From positions 1 to 64,000 of the forward strand of contig JAJZES010000020.1 in assembly GCA_021845985.1 (NCBI GenBank): a stretch of 64,000 bases of DNA, written 5' to 3'. Numbering within the stretch: the first letter of the stretch is position 1; each line of letters begins with the position of its first letter. A program made the position numbers and the translations under genes. Below are positions 19,913 to 28,357 of the stretch, piece by piece. Origin of the DNA: Pseudomonadota bacterium (lineage in GTDB: Bacteria > Pseudomonadota > Alphaproteobacteria > Acetobacterales > Acetobacteraceae). Below the pieces are notes generated by a model, which was given only the letters and a program-made list of their open reading frames with translations, searched no databases and had not been told where the DNA came from.

Positions 19913-21406
19913 ATGAGGATTTCAGGACTGACTCCGCGCACCCTGCGCGGCGCCTTGCTCGCCGGGCTGCTCGGCACCACCACGCTGGCGGGATTTGCCG
20001 CCGGCAATTTCGGCCATGCCGCCGACGCGCCCGCTGCGGCGCAGCCGATCCAGCCCGCCGCGCCGGCGCAGTTGCTGCCCGACTTCACCGCCCTGGTCAC
20101 CCGCATTCGCCCCGCCGTCGTCTCGGTCACCACCGAACTCAAGCCGCAGGCCGCCAGCGACGAAGGCGGCGTGCCGAACCCGCTCGGCGCGGCGCCGCAG
20201 CAGCCTCAGGGGCCGGTGGAGGCGCGCGGCTCGGGCTTCATCATCGACGCCAGCGGCCTCATCGTCACCAACAACCACGTCGTCAAGGACGCCAAATCGG
20301 TCAGCGTCACCCTCGATGACGGCACCGAACTGCCGGCCCGCGTCATCGGCCGCGATCCGCGCACCGATCTGGCGGTGCTGCGCGTCGATGCCGGACGCAA
20401 ACTGGCCTATGTCCCGCTCGGGAATTCCGACGAGGTGAAGGTCGGCGAATGGGTGGTGGCGATGGGCAACCCGTTCGGCCTCGGCGGCACCGTCACCGCC
20501 GGCATCGTCTCGGCGCGCCAGCGTGACATCGGCGCCGGCCCGTACGACAGTTTCCTGCAGATCGACGCGCCGATCAATCGCGGCAACTCGGGTGGCCCGC
20601 TGTTCACCCAGGACGGCCGCGTCGTCGGCGTCAACACGGCGATCCTGTCGCCCTCCGGCGGCTCCATCGGCATCGGCTTCGCCATCCCCTCGAACACCGT
20701 CAAGGCGGTGGTGCAGCAGCTTGAGACCGCCGGCCATGTCGTCCGCGGCTATCTCGGGGTGCAGGCGCAGCCGGTGACGGCGACGATGGCGGCGGCGCTC
20801 GACCTGCCGAAGTCCAACCCCGGCGCCGGCGGCGCGCTGATCGCCGGGGTCGAGCCGGACAGCCCGGCGGCCCGTGCCGGTCTGCGCGCCGGCGATGTCA
20901 TCACCGCCATCAACGGCCAGACCGTCGGCAACCCTCGCGACCTCGCCGTCGATGTCGCCGGCGTCAAGCCCGGCGAGCAGGCGAAGATCGACGTGCTGCA
21001 GGACGGCCAGGCGAAATCCGTCACCGCGACCGTTGCCTCGCTGCCGTCCGACGAGGGCGTCGATGCCGGCGGCGGCGCCGATCAGCACCATGGCGTCGGG
21101 CTGGCGCTGGCGCCGATCTCGCCGGAAATGCGCAGCCAGCTCGACCTGCCCGAGCATCTGCGCGGCGCCGCGGTGGCGGAGGTGACGCCCGGCTCGCCGG
21201 CCGATCAGGCCGGCATTCAGCAGGGCGACGTGATCGTCGGGGTCGGCGCCGAGCCGGTCAATTCGGCGGAGCAGGCGGCGCATGCCATCAAGCTGGCGGC
21301 GCAGAAGGGCAAGGCGGTGGCGCTGCGCATCTTCCGCGACGGCCACTCGGCCTTCGTCGCCATCGACCTGACCAAGAAAGCCGCGGCCGAATCTAACGCC
21401 GGCTGA
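19913..21406 (+). CDS. Periplasmic Do/HtrA-family serine protease
   Basis: DegP/HtrA-like endopeptidase of 497 aa acting on misfolded periplasmic proteins. It has an N-terminal signal peptide ending near HAADAP (about residue 37) and a trypsin-like domain with the triad H122 (TNNHVVKD), D152 (RTDLAVL) and S226 (RGNSGGPL). Two PDZ domains follow (about 250-350 and 385-485). The start was set at the ATG after GGAGACGAACG, which gives a proper signal peptide; an upstream ATG at 19799 would bury it. Repeats and hairpins follow the stop. Confidence 0.95.
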   Translation: MRISGLTPRTLRGALLAGLLGTTTLAGFAAGNFGHAADAPAAAQPIQPAAPAQLLPDFTALVTRIRPAVVSVTTELKPQAASDEGGVPNPLGAAPQQPQGPVEARGSGFIIDASGLIVTNNHVVKDAKSVSVTLDDGTELPARVIGRDPRTDLAVLRVDAGRKLAYVPLGNSDEVKVGEWVVAMGNPFGLGGTVTAGIVSARQRDIGAGPYDSFLQIDAPINRGNSGGPLFTQDGRVVGVNTAILSPSGGSIGIGFAIPSNTVKAVVQQLETAGHVVRGYLGVQAQPVTATMAAALDLPKSNPGAGGALIAGVEPDSPAARAGLRAGDVITAINGQTVGNPRDLAVDVAGVKPGEQAKIDVLQDGQAKSVTATVASLPSDEGVDAGGGADQHHGVGLALAPISPEMRSQLDLPEHLRGAAVAEVTPGSPADQAGIQQGDVIVGVGAEPVNSAEQAAHAIKLAAQKGKAVALRIFRDGHSAFVAIDLTKKAAAESNAG

Positions 21407-21421
21407 AGCAGCACCGGCAAG

Positions 21422-21448
21422 CGCCCCCTCCCACCGCGGGAGGGGGCG
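21422..21448 (+). terminator. Strong GC hairpin after the HtrA gene
   Basis: CGCCCCCTCCC and GGGAGGGGGCG make a perfect 11-bp stem with a 5-nt loop, 15 bp past the HtrA stop and followed by TT only. It may end the HtrA transcript, and it also resembles the CCCTCCC...GGGAGGG elements scattered between genes in many proteobacteria. Confidence 0.6.
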
Positions 21449-21479
21449 TTCACGCAGGTTTGCGCGATGCCTGCTTCTG

Positions 21480-21498
21480 CCCTCCCGTTGCGGGAGGG
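21480..21498. repeat. Second CCCTCCC/GGGAGGG inverted repeat
   Basis: CCCTCCC and GGGAGGG flank GTTGC, with a weaker outer pairing of CCTGC and GCAGG. It sits 31 bp after the first hairpin and shares its core, so the two look like tandem units of one dispersed palindromic element between the convergent htrA-type and hydrolase genes. Confidence 0.5.
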
Positions 21499-21583
21499 AG
21501 GAGGCAGGAATCTGTGTTTGACTGGCGCACTTCGCGCCGGGGCAAAGCCCACAGCGGCAGCCGGAGGGAACGCTTTTGCGGGC

Positions 21584-22249
21584 CTAATCGGCGGCCAGCG
21601 CCATGGCGCGGTGCGCCATGGTTTTCTTCACATAGTCCTCGACATGGCCGGAAATACGCTCAGCGTGCTGCGCCAGCACATGGTCGCCGCCGGCCAGGAT
21701 GCGGTAATCGACCTGCACGCCCTTTTGCGTGTTGAGCTTATCCACCAGCTTGCGTACCGCCGGCTCGGGCACCAGTTCATCGGTGTCGCCATGCAGCATC
21801 AGGCCGCCGCAGGGGCAGGGCGCAAGGAAGCCGAAATCGTAATGATTGGCCGGAGGCGAGACGCTGATCCAGCCGGAAATCTCCGGCCGGCGCATCAACA
21901 ACTGCATGCCGATAAAGGCGCCGAAGGAATACCCGGCAATCCACAGGTTGTTGGAACTCGGGTTCACCGCCTGCATCCAGTCCAGCGCCGCCGCGGCATC
22001 GCCGATCTCGCCGATGCCGCCGTCATAGCGCCCCTGGCTGCGCCCGACGCCGCGGAAGTTGAACCGCATCACCGAGAAGCCAAGCCGCTGAAACGACTGG
22101 TAGGTCGTGTACGCGATGCGGTTGTTCATCGTCCCGCCATGCAGCGGGTGCGGATGCAAAATCAGCGCAAGCGGCGCACCACTCTCCTTGGAGTGGTGAT
22201 AGCGCCCCTCCAGGCGGCCGTCCGGTCCGGCAAACATCACTTCAGGCAT
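21584..22249 (-). CDS. Alpha/beta-hydrolase of the YheT/dienelactone-like type
   Basis: Cytosolic hydrolase of 221 aa. It begins MPEVMFAGPDGRLEGRYH and carries LHPHPLHGGTMNN (oxyanion-hole region), FNFRGVGRSQG, the nucleophile elbow IAGYSFGAF (Ser at about 118), an acid in LHGDTDELVPE and a terminal His in LAGGDHVLAQH. The set matches a family of small hydrolases annotated as alpha/beta or OsmC-associated hydrolases; the substrate is unknown. Monocistronic, convergent with htrA. Confidence 0.88.
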   Translation of the reverse strand: MPEVMFAGPDGRLEGRYHHSKESGAPLALILHPHPLHGGTMNNRIAYTTYQSFQRLGFSVMRFNFRGVGRSQGRYDGGIGEIGDAAAALDWMQAVNPSSNNLWIAGYSFGAFIGMQLLMRRPEISGWISVSPPANHYDFGFLAPCPCGGLMLHGDTDELVPEPAVRKLVDKLNTQKGVQVDYRILAGGDHVLAQHAERISGHVEDYVKKTMAHRAMALAAD

Positions 22250-22670
22250 GGTCTTGCGGTATCCGTTTCAAGCTGCGCCCGGCGCCGCGACGCGGCTGGG
22301 CCGAAAACCCAACGAAGGCGGAACGGTCGGCAGCAGCCGGGGCGAGACGCCCATCAGATAGGTGCCGCCACCGCGCGCCGCCATAGAGCAGGATATGCAA
22401 ACGCCAACTCTTGATAGCGCGGAGGTCGTGGCGGCCTTGCCGGCGACGCCATCACGCAGGGCGGAGCGGCGGTTCTGCAACGATTTGCCTCCCCCATGCT
22501 GACGCAACCCGATGATGCGACCCGGCGACACGCACCCGCATGGTGCGGTGTTCGACCACGCTCGGGCAGCGGACTATAGGGGGCACAAGGCTTCTTACAG
22601 AAGGGAAATGTCGCGTGAGTGTCATTCTTTTCACCGATGTTAGCCTTTCCGTAATCGGAACGGAGCGGCA
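22250..22670. other. Intergenic region upstream of the Fe-S/thiolation operon
   Basis: About 420 bp between divergent genes. No protein of a known family is readable in any frame; an IscR-type regulator, which often sits here in other genomes, is absent. The last 60 bp contain a possible 19-codon leader frame. The A/T-richer stretch at about 22610-22660 is the likeliest site of transcription start signals for the downstream operon. Confidence 0.4.
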
Positions 22671-22674
22671 GTGA
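22615..22674 (+). CDS. Possible 19-aa leader peptide overlapping the desulfurase start
   Basis: A GTG preceded by AGAAGGG opens MSVILFTDVSLSVIGTERQ, whose TGA overlaps the GTG start of the first cysteine desulfurase (GTGA). The overlap has the form of a translationally coupled pair. The peptide is not Cys-rich and matches nothing known to me; its reality rests on the ribosome-binding site and the overlap alone. Confidence 0.3.
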   Translation: MSVILFTDVSLSVIGTERQ

Positions 22675-23768
22675 TCTATTTGGACGCCAATGCCAGCGAG
22701 CCGCTGCGCCAGCCGGCGCGGGAGGCGGCGCTGGCGGCAATGGGCGGTCTCGGCAACCCGTCCTCGGTCCACGCCGCCGGCCGCGCCGCGCGGCGGACGC
22801 TGGAGACGGCGCGGGAGAGTCTCGCCGTCCGCTTCGGCGCCGCCCCGGCGGAGGTGATCTTCACCTCCGGCGGCACCGAGGCGAACGCGCTCGCCGTGCA
22901 TGCGCTCGGCCGCGGCCGGCGACTGCTGACCGGCGCCACCGAGCACGACGCGATCCGCGCCGCGGCGCCTGCCGCCACGATCATCGCGGTCGATGCCGAG
23001 GGCGTCGCCGATCTCGACGCGCTGCGCCGGCTGCTGGCCGATTGCGGCCCGGCGCTGGTCTGCCTGATGCTGGCCAACAACGAGACCGGCACGCTGCAGC
23101 CGGTGGCCGAGGCCGCCGCCCTGTGCCGCGCCGCCGGCGCATGGCTGCATGTCGATGCGGTGCAGGCGGCCGGGCGTATCGACGTCGATCGCGCCGCCCT
23201 CGGCGCCGACAGTCTGGCGCTGTCGGGCCACAAGCTCGGCGGCCCGGCCGGCGCCGGGGCGCTGCTGCTCGGCCCCGCCGCCGCCGAACATATGGTGCCG
23301 CTGATCGCCGGTGGCGGGCAGGAGCGCGGGCGGCGCGGCGGTACCCCGCCGCTGCCCGCCATCGCCGGCCTCGCTGCCGCGGCGACTGCGGCAGCGACAG
23401 ACGACGCCGGCCGGCGACTGGCGCCGCTGCGCGATGCGATCGAGCAGGCGGCGCTGGCGTGCGGCGCGGTGGCACTCGGCGCCGGTGCCGCGCGCCTGCC
23501 CAACACCACCTGCCTCGCGCTGCCCGGCGTCGCCGCGCTGACCCAGGTGATCGCGCTCGACCTCGCCGGCGTCGCCGTCTCCGCCGGGGCCGCCTGCAGC
23601 TCGGGCAAGGTGGCGCGCAGCCATGTGCTGACGGCGATGGGTGCCGGGCGGCTGGCCGGCGAGGCGATCCGCGTCTCGCTGCCCTGGTCGGCCACCGCCG
23701 CCGACGCCGCCGCCTGCATCGCCGCCTATCAGGCCATGGCGGCGCGGCTTTCCCGCGCCGTCGCCTGA
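22671..23768 (+). CDS. Cysteine desulfurase-family protein, first of a tandem pair
   Basis: PLP enzyme of 365 aa of the NifS/IscS class, which takes sulfur from cysteine as a persulfide. The PLP lysine K188 lies in LSGHKLGGP and the sulfur-accepting C309 in GAACSSGKV. It opens with IYLDANASEPL where most relatives have DNAATTP. It starts with GTG. The second paralogue follows 16 bp later, then ferredoxin and mnmA, which places the pair in Fe-S cluster and tRNA 2-thiouridine synthesis. The two are far from identical, so they are old paralogues with probably divided work. Confidence 0.9.
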   Translation: MIYLDANASEPLRQPAREAALAAMGGLGNPSSVHAAGRAARRTLETARESLAVRFGAAPAEVIFTSGGTEANALAVHALGRGRRLLTGATEHDAIRAAAPAATIIAVDAEGVADLDALRRLLADCGPALVCLMLANNETGTLQPVAEAAALCRAAGAWLHVDAVQAAGRIDVDRAALGADSLALSGHKLGGPAGAGALLLGPAAAEHMVPLIAGGGQERGRRGGTPPLPAIAGLAAAATAAATDDAGRRLAPLRDAIEQAALACGAVALGAGAARLPNTTCLALPGVAALTQVIALDLAGVAVSAGAACSSGKVARSHVLTAMGAGRLAGEAIRVSLPWSATAADAAACIAAYQAMAARLSRAVA

Positions 23769-23784
23769 CGGCATCCTGCGCCGC

Positions 23785-24960
23785 ATGCCACCGCACCCCA
23801 ACCGTCCGATCTATCTCGACAACCAGGCCACCACGCCGTGCGATCCACGCGTCGTCGCCGCCATGCTGCCGCTGTTCAGCGAGGGCTTCGGCAATCCGCA
23901 CAGCGCCGAGCACGCGCTCGGCCGCGCCGCCGAGGCAGCGGTCGAGGCGGCGCGCGGCGAGGTCGCCACGCTGATCGGCGCCGAGCCGCGCGAGATCGTC
24001 TTCACCTCCGGGGCGACCGAGAGCAACAATCTGGCGATCAAGGGCGCCGCCCGCTTCGCCGCGGCGCAGGCCGACCCGCGTCGGCGCATCATAACCGTCG
24101 CCAGCGAGCATAAATGCGTCCTGGAGAGCGTCGCCGACCTCGCCGCCGAGGGGTTTTCCACCGTCGTCCTGCCGGTGCGGCCGGACGGCACGCTCGACCC
24201 GCAGGCCCTGGCGGCGGCGCTCGCCGAGCCGACGCTGCTGGTCAGCGTCATGGCGGTGAACAACGAGACCGGGGTGATCCAGGACATCGCGGCACTGGCC
24301 GCCATCGCCCGCGCCGCCGGTGCGCTGTTTCATACCGATGCCGCGCAGGCGGCGGGCAAAATCCCGCTCGATGTCGCCGGCATCGATTTGATGTCGCTCA
24401 GCGCCCACAAGCTGTACGGCCCGAAGGGGGTCGGCGCGCTCTATGTCCGCCGCCGCCCGCGGGTGCGCCTCGCGCCGCTGTTCAGCGGCGGCGGGCAGGA
24501 GCGGGGCTTGCGCTCGGGCACGCTGCCGGCGGCGCTGCTGGTCGGCTTCGGCGTCGCCTGCCGCATCGCCGCCGCCGAGATGGCCGAGGAAACGACGCGC
24601 ATCGCCGCTCTGCGCGACCGGCTGCTGGCAGAGCTTGCCGCCGCCATCCCCGGCCTCGCGCAGAACGCCGTCGGCGCGCCGCGCATCGCCGGCAACCTCA
24701 ATCTCAGCTTCCCCGCCGCCACCGCCCAGGCGCTGATGGCGGCCTGCCCCGATCTCTGCGTCTCCACCGGTTCGGCCTGTTCCTCGGCCGAGGTGGAACC
24801 CTCCTATGTGCTGCGCGCGCTCGGTCTGGACCCGGCGCGTGCGGCGCGCACCTTGCGGATCGGGGTCGGACGCTTTACCTCCGCCGCCGACATCGACTTC
24901 GCGGTCGCAGCACTGGCGGCGGCGCATGCGGCGGTGGCCGAGCAGCGAACCGGGACCTGA
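23785..24960 (+). CDS. Cysteine desulfurase, IscS-like, second of the pair
   Basis: PLP-dependent cysteine desulfurase of 391 aa, closer than its neighbour to Isc[16 protein letters not shown] at the N-terminus, K209 in [11 protein letters not shown] and the mobile-loop C332 in [15 protein letters not shown]. It supplies persulfide sulfur, presumably for Fe-S assembly with the adjacent ferredoxin and for tRNA thiolation by the nearby MnmA. An in-frame ATG at 23641 lies inside the previous gene and was rejected because the protein fold starts at MPPHPNRP. Confidence 0.95.
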   Translation: MPPHPNRPIYLDNQATTPCDPRVVAAMLPLFSEGFGNPHSAEHALGRAAEAAVEAARGEVATLIGAEPREIVFTSGATESNNLAIKGAARFAAAQADPRRRIITVASEHKCVLESVADLAAEGFSTVVLPVRPDGTLDPQALAAALAEPTLLVSVMAVNNETGVIQDIAALAAIARAAGALFHTDAAQAAGKIPLDVAGIDLMSLSAHKLYGPKGVGALYVRRRPRVRLAPLFSGGGQERGLRSGTLPAALLVGFGVACRIAAAEMAEETTRIAALRDRLLAELAAAIPGLAQNAVGAPRIAGNLNLSFPAATAQALMAACPDLCVSTGSACSSAEVEPSYVLRALGLDPARAARTLRIGVGRFTSAADIDFAVAALAAAHAAVAEQRTGT

Positions 24961-24971
24961 AGCACCAATCC

Positions 24972-25304
24972 ATGCCGAAGATGACCTTTATCGACCGCGA
25001 CGGGACCCGCCGAGAGGTGGAGGCGCCGCTCGGCCTCTCGGTGCTGGAGATCGCCCACAAGCATGGCGTCGATATCGAGGGTGCGTGCGAAGGCTCGCTC
25101 GCCTGTTCGACCTGCCATGTCATCGTCGATGCCGCTTGGTTCGGCCGCCTCGCCACGCCGACCGAGGATGAGGAAGACATGCTCGACCTCGCCTTCGGGC
25201 TGGCAAAAACCTCCCGCCTCGGCTGCCAACTGGTGATGACTGCGGCGCTGGACGGGCTGGTCGTGCGCCTGCCGCCGGGCAGCCGCAATCTGCTCAACGG
25301 CTAG
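24972..25304 (+). CDS. fdx: [2Fe-2S] ferredoxin, ISC/adrenodoxin type
   Basis: Small electron carrier of 110 aa. The cluster ligands are C39, C45 and C48 ([14 protein letters not shown]) and C85 (SRLGCQL), the spacing of adrenodoxin-like ferredoxins used in Fe-S assembly. It starts 12 nt after the second cysteine desulfurase, which it probably serves as electron donor, and 12 nt before mnmA. Confidence 0.95.
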   Translation: MPKMTFIDRDGTRREVEAPLGLSVLEIAHKHGVDIEGACEGSLACSTCHVIVDAAWFGRLATPTEDEEDMLDLAFGLAKTSRLGCQLVMTAALDGLVVRLPPGSRNLLNG

Positions 25305-25316
25305 CGGGGACGCGGC

Positions 25317-26366
25317 ATGCGCATCCTCGTCGCGATGTCCGGCGGGGTGGACAGCAGCACGGTTGCCGGATTGCTGGCCGAGGTTGGGCATGAGGTGATC
25401 GGCGTCACGCTGCAGCTTTACGATCACGGCGCCGCCATCGGCCGCAAGGGCGCCTGCTGCGCCGGGCAGGACATCCACGACGCCCGCCGCGTCGCCGACC
25501 TGCTCGGCATTCCGCATTACGTGATCGACGCGCAGGCACGCTTCCGCGCCGCGGTGATGGAGGAGTTCGCCGACAGCTACGCCGCCGGCGAGACCCCGGT
25601 GCCCTGCGTGCGCTGCAACCAGTCGGTGAAGTTTGCCGACCTCACCGCCCTTGCCCGCGATCTCGGCGCCGAGCGGCTGGCGACCGGGCATTACGTGCGC
25701 CGCCTCGACGGGCCGGAGGGGGCGGAACTGCACGCTGCCGCCGATCCGGCGCGCGACCAGAGCTGGTTCCTGTTCGCCACCACACCGGCGCAGTTGGCGG
25801 CCTCGGTGTTCCCGCTCGGCACCATGCCCGACAAGGCGGCGGTGCGCGCGGCGGCGGTGCGGCTCGGTCTGCCGGTGGCGGCCAAGCCGGACAGCCAGGA
25901 CATCTGCTTCGTGCCGAGCGGCAGCTATGCCGAGGCGGTGGGGCGGCTGCGGCCGGACGCGCTGGCGCCGGGGGAGATCGTCGATGCGGCGGGCGCGGTG
26001 CTCGGCCGGCATGCGGGGATCGCCCACTACACGGTCGGCCAGGCCAAGCGGCTGGGCGCGGCCGGCGGGGCACGGCGGGTGGTGATCGGGCTGGACGCGG
26101 CGCGGCGGCGCGTCGTCGTCGGGCCGGCCGAGGGTGGCAGCCGCACGGTGCGGCTGCGCGAGGTGAACTGGCTGGCCGGGCGGCGGGCGCTGCGCTGCAC
26201 GGTGAAACTGCGCGCCCGCGAGCAGCCGCAGCCGGCCGAGCTGGTGCCGACCGACAGCGGCGCCGAGGTGACGCTGGACACCCCGGCACTGGCCGCGCCC
26301 GGCCAGGCCTGTGTGTTCTATGACGGCAGCCGGGTGCTCGGCGGCGGTTTCATCCGCGCCGCCTGA
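25317..26366 (+). CDS. mnmA: tRNA-specific 2-thiouridylase MnmA
   Basis: ATP-dependent enzyme of 349 aa that puts sulfur on U34 of tRNA-Lys, -Glu and -Gln. It has the PP-loop SGGVDSS (8-14), the catalytic Cys pair C100 (PCVRCNQSVKF) and C197 (SQDICFVPSG), and the C-terminal beta-barrel. Its position as the last gene after two desulfurases and ferredoxin gives it a sulfur source in the same operon. Length is slightly under the Escherichia coli protein. Confidence 0.97.
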   Translation: MRILVAMSGGVDSSTVAGLLAEVGHEVIGVTLQLYDHGAAIGRKGACCAGQDIHDARRVADLLGIPHYVIDAQARFRAAVMEEFADSYAAGETPVPCVRCNQSVKFADLTALARDLGAERLATGHYVRRLDGPEGAELHAAADPARDQSWFLFATTPAQLAASVFPLGTMPDKAAVRAAAVRLGLPVAAKPDSQDICFVPSGSYAEAVGRLRPDALAPGEIVDAAGAVLGRHAGIAHYTVGQAKRLGAAGGARRVVIGLDAARRRVVVGPAEGGSRTVRLREVNWLAGRRALRCTVKLRAREQPQPAELVPTDSGAEVTLDTPALAAPGQACVFYDGSRVLGGGFIRAA

Positions 26367-26385
26367 GGCACGCCGGCAGCGCCGG

Positions 26386-26826
26386 TCAGAGCAGCGAGCG
26401 GGCGTGCTGCAGCACGAGGTTGCACAGTTGCAGCTTGAGATCGGCGATCATCCCGCTGCCGCCCAGATCGAAGCTCTGGCCCTGGCCGGTCTGCAGCAGC
26501 CCGTTGACGCCGGACTGATACAGGCTGTCGGCCGTCGAGCCACCCTGTGTCAGCAAGGAACTGCCGACCGGGCCGGCGGCATTGCCGTTCAGCAGGTTGT
26601 TCTGCACGCAATACTGCAGAATGCCGGCCAGATTGCTCGGCCCGGCCTGGGTGACCGACGGCAGACCACCGCCGCCGAGGGCGCCGAGCGCGCCGGCCGC
26701 GTTCTGTAATTGATTGAGGAATTGCGCCGGCGCCGGCTGGGCGCAGAGCAGCAGCGCCGCGGCGCCGAGGGCGGCGGCGGCACTGGCGCGGCGGGGAATG
26801 ATCTGGCGGTGCGGACGGATGGGCAT
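26386..26826 (-). CDS. DUF2501-family secreted protein (YjjA-like)
   Basis: Small protein of 146 aa with an N-terminal signal peptide (hydrophobic AALGAAALLLCAQPAPA, cleavage near residue 34). A Gly/Leu-rich mature region follows, with the DUF2501 pattern: GGGGLPSVTQAGPSNLAG, LQYCVQNNLL and a final LCNLVLQHARSLL. The two Cys could form a disulfide. Function is unknown. It is convergent with mnmA, 19 bp away. Confidence 0.8.
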   Translation of the reverse strand: MPIRPHRQIIPRRASAAAALGAAALLLCAQPAPAQFLNQLQNAAGALGALGGGGLPSVTQAGPSNLAGILQYCVQNNLLNGNAAGPVGSSLLTQGGSTADSLYQSGVNGLLQTGQGQSFDLGGSGMIADLKLQLCNLVLQHARSLL

Positions 26827-26948
26827 GCCGACGTTCCGTTTCTGTGGACGTTTCGACCGATCAGGTAGTCCGACCGGCGGAGAATTGCCAGGGGGCGGCG
26901 GTTGACGCGGGCCACGGCGCGGCGGTATTTCGGCCCGGCGCGACGGAT

Positions 26949-27023
26949 GGCGGCGTAGCTCAGTGGTAGAGCAGGGGAATCATAATCCCTTGGTCGGTGG
27001 TTCAAATCCGCCCGCCGCTACCA
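26949..27023 (+). tRNA. tRNA-Met (anticodon CAU), elongator type
   Basis: The acceptor stem GGCGGCG pairs with CGCCGCT (27013-27019) with a G-U closing pair, then A and an encoded CCA (27021-27023). The anticodon stem GGGGA/TCCCT carries loop ATCATAA, anticodon CAT. The T arm is GGTGG-TTCAAAT-CCGCC. It lacks the mismatched first pair and GGG/CCC anticodon stem typical of initiators, so elongator Met is preferred; tRNA-Ile with a modified CAU anticodon is the alternative. Confidence 0.92.
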
Positions 27024-27219
27024 TCCGGCGCGACGCCTGCCGTCGACCGGCCAGAATGCAGCGCAGGCAGAATGCAACCGGATCGGCACATGGCCGTGGT
27101 TGGTATTTGTTGACAAATGAAACATGAAAATAAGCATTGAATCGCTCGCTGAATCGTTTCAATGTGCTGACTGAGACAGTGATGCGGTGTTCTGCTCGAC
27201 ACTGGGAAAGACCGGTCGG

Positions 27220-27453
27220 ATGACGGGTATGGGGTTCAACACGGTGCGGGCGGTATGCCGCGACCGCAGGGGAATTGCGGCGGTCGAGTATGCGGTGATC
27301 GCGGTCGGCATCATCGGCGCGCTGGCGGTCGGCACCATGTCGTTCGGCGGCGACGTGAATCAGACATTCAGCAGGATCGCCAACGGCATTACCCCCGCCG
27401 TCGCCCCCACACCGACCTCCACCGGAGGCGGAGGTGATGACGGGGAGCATTGA
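27220..27453 (+). CDS. Flp/Fap-type IVb pilin subunit
   Basis: Prepilin of about 77 aa. The processing site is readable: DRRG followed by IAAVEYAVIAVGIIGALAVGT, i.e. Gly then a hydrophobic helix with Glu at +5, the substrate pattern of prepilin peptidases for tad pili. A Pro/Thr/Gly tail follows. Starts at 27187, 27220 or 27229 are all possible. No tad or cpa assembly genes are in the window, so the machinery must lie elsewhere if it exists. Confidence 0.82.
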   Translation: MTGMGFNTVRAVCRDRRGIAAVEYAVIAVGIIGALAVGTMSFGGDVNQTFSRIANGITPAVAPTPTSTGGGGDDGEH

Positions 27454-27601
27454 CGCGGCGGCAGGTCTCGCCCGTCTGCGACCGGGTTCGCCCCTCACCG
27501 ACCGTCCATGACGGCGGCAGACGCCGCGCCGCATACCGACGTCACGGATGTCGGGGCGCCGGCGTGCATGGCGGCTCGGCTACGTGCCGCGCCCGCCGCG
27601 G

Positions 27602-28357
27602 CTACGCCATCGCACCGTCGTCGGCCACCATCGCCGCGCCGTTGATGAACCGGCTCGCCTCGCCCGAGCACAGCAGTTTCAGCAGCCCGTCGAGATCGCG
27701 CGCCTCGCCCATCCGCCGCCGCGGCAGGCCGGCGATCAGTTTGGCGCCGCCCTCGGTGTCCCAGAAATCGCCGCCGATCTCGGTGCGGATATAGCCGGGG
27801 CAGATGGCGTTGCTGTTGATGCCGTGCCGGCCCCATTCCTTCGCCTGGCATTTGGTCATCGCCACCAGCGCCGCCTTGGCCATCGAATAGGGCGCCTGCT
27901 GGCCAAGCGCGCGGAACGCCGCGATCGAGGCGATGTTGACGATCCGGCCCTGGCGCTGATGCGCGATCATCTGCCGCGCCGCCTCCTGGGCGGCAAAGAA
28001 CGCGCCTTTGACATCGACGTTCATCACCACGTCGTAATCCGCCTCGGCGAACGCCTCCAGCCGCGCCTGTCGGCTGATCCCGGCGTTGTTGACCAGGATG
28101 TCGATCGGCCCCAGTTCATCGGCGATGCGCGCCGCCGCCGCGCGGATCGCCGCCACGTCCTGCATGTCCAGCGGCAGCACCAGCGCCCGCCCGCCGGCCG
28201 CGGCGATCTCTGCCCCGAGAAGCTCCAGCCGCCCGCCGCGCCGCGCCGACAGCGCCACCACCGCACCCTCGCCCGCCAGGACCTGCGCGAAACGGTGGCC
28301 GAGGCCGGACGATGCCCCCGTCACCCAAGCCACCTTGCCCGCGATATCGCCGCTCAT
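27602..28357 (-). CDS. SDR-family oxidoreductase
   Basis: Short-chain dehydrogenase/reductase of 251 aa: NAD(P)-binding TGASSGLG (about 13-20), NNAG, catalytic Ser in NIASIAAF, and YSMAK catalytic Tyr/Lys. It probably oxidises or reduces a hydroxyacyl or keto intermediate. It is the last gene of a four-gene minus-strand operon (kinase, enolase-like, NMO-family flavoprotein, SDR); its ATG overlaps the preceding stop by ATGA. The long upstream in-frame extension is inside the neighbour and was dropped. Confidence 0.9.
   Translation of the reverse strand: MSGDIAGKVAWVTGASSGLGHRFAQVLAGEGAVVALSARRGGRLELLGAEIAAAGGRALVLPLDMQDVAAIRAAAARIADELGPIDILVNNAGISRQARLEAFAEADYDVVMNVDVKGAFFAAQEAARQMIAHQRQGRIVNIASIAAFRALGQQAPYSMAKAALVAMTKCQAKEWGRHGINSNAICPGYIRTEIGGDFWDTEGGAKLIAGLPRRRMGEARDLDGLLKLLCSGEASRFINGAAMVADDGAMA

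Noticed and set aside
22268-22531. 87-aa minus-strand frame upstream of the desulfurase operon
   Set aside because: No ribosome-binding site of note, no domain, and mixed composition.
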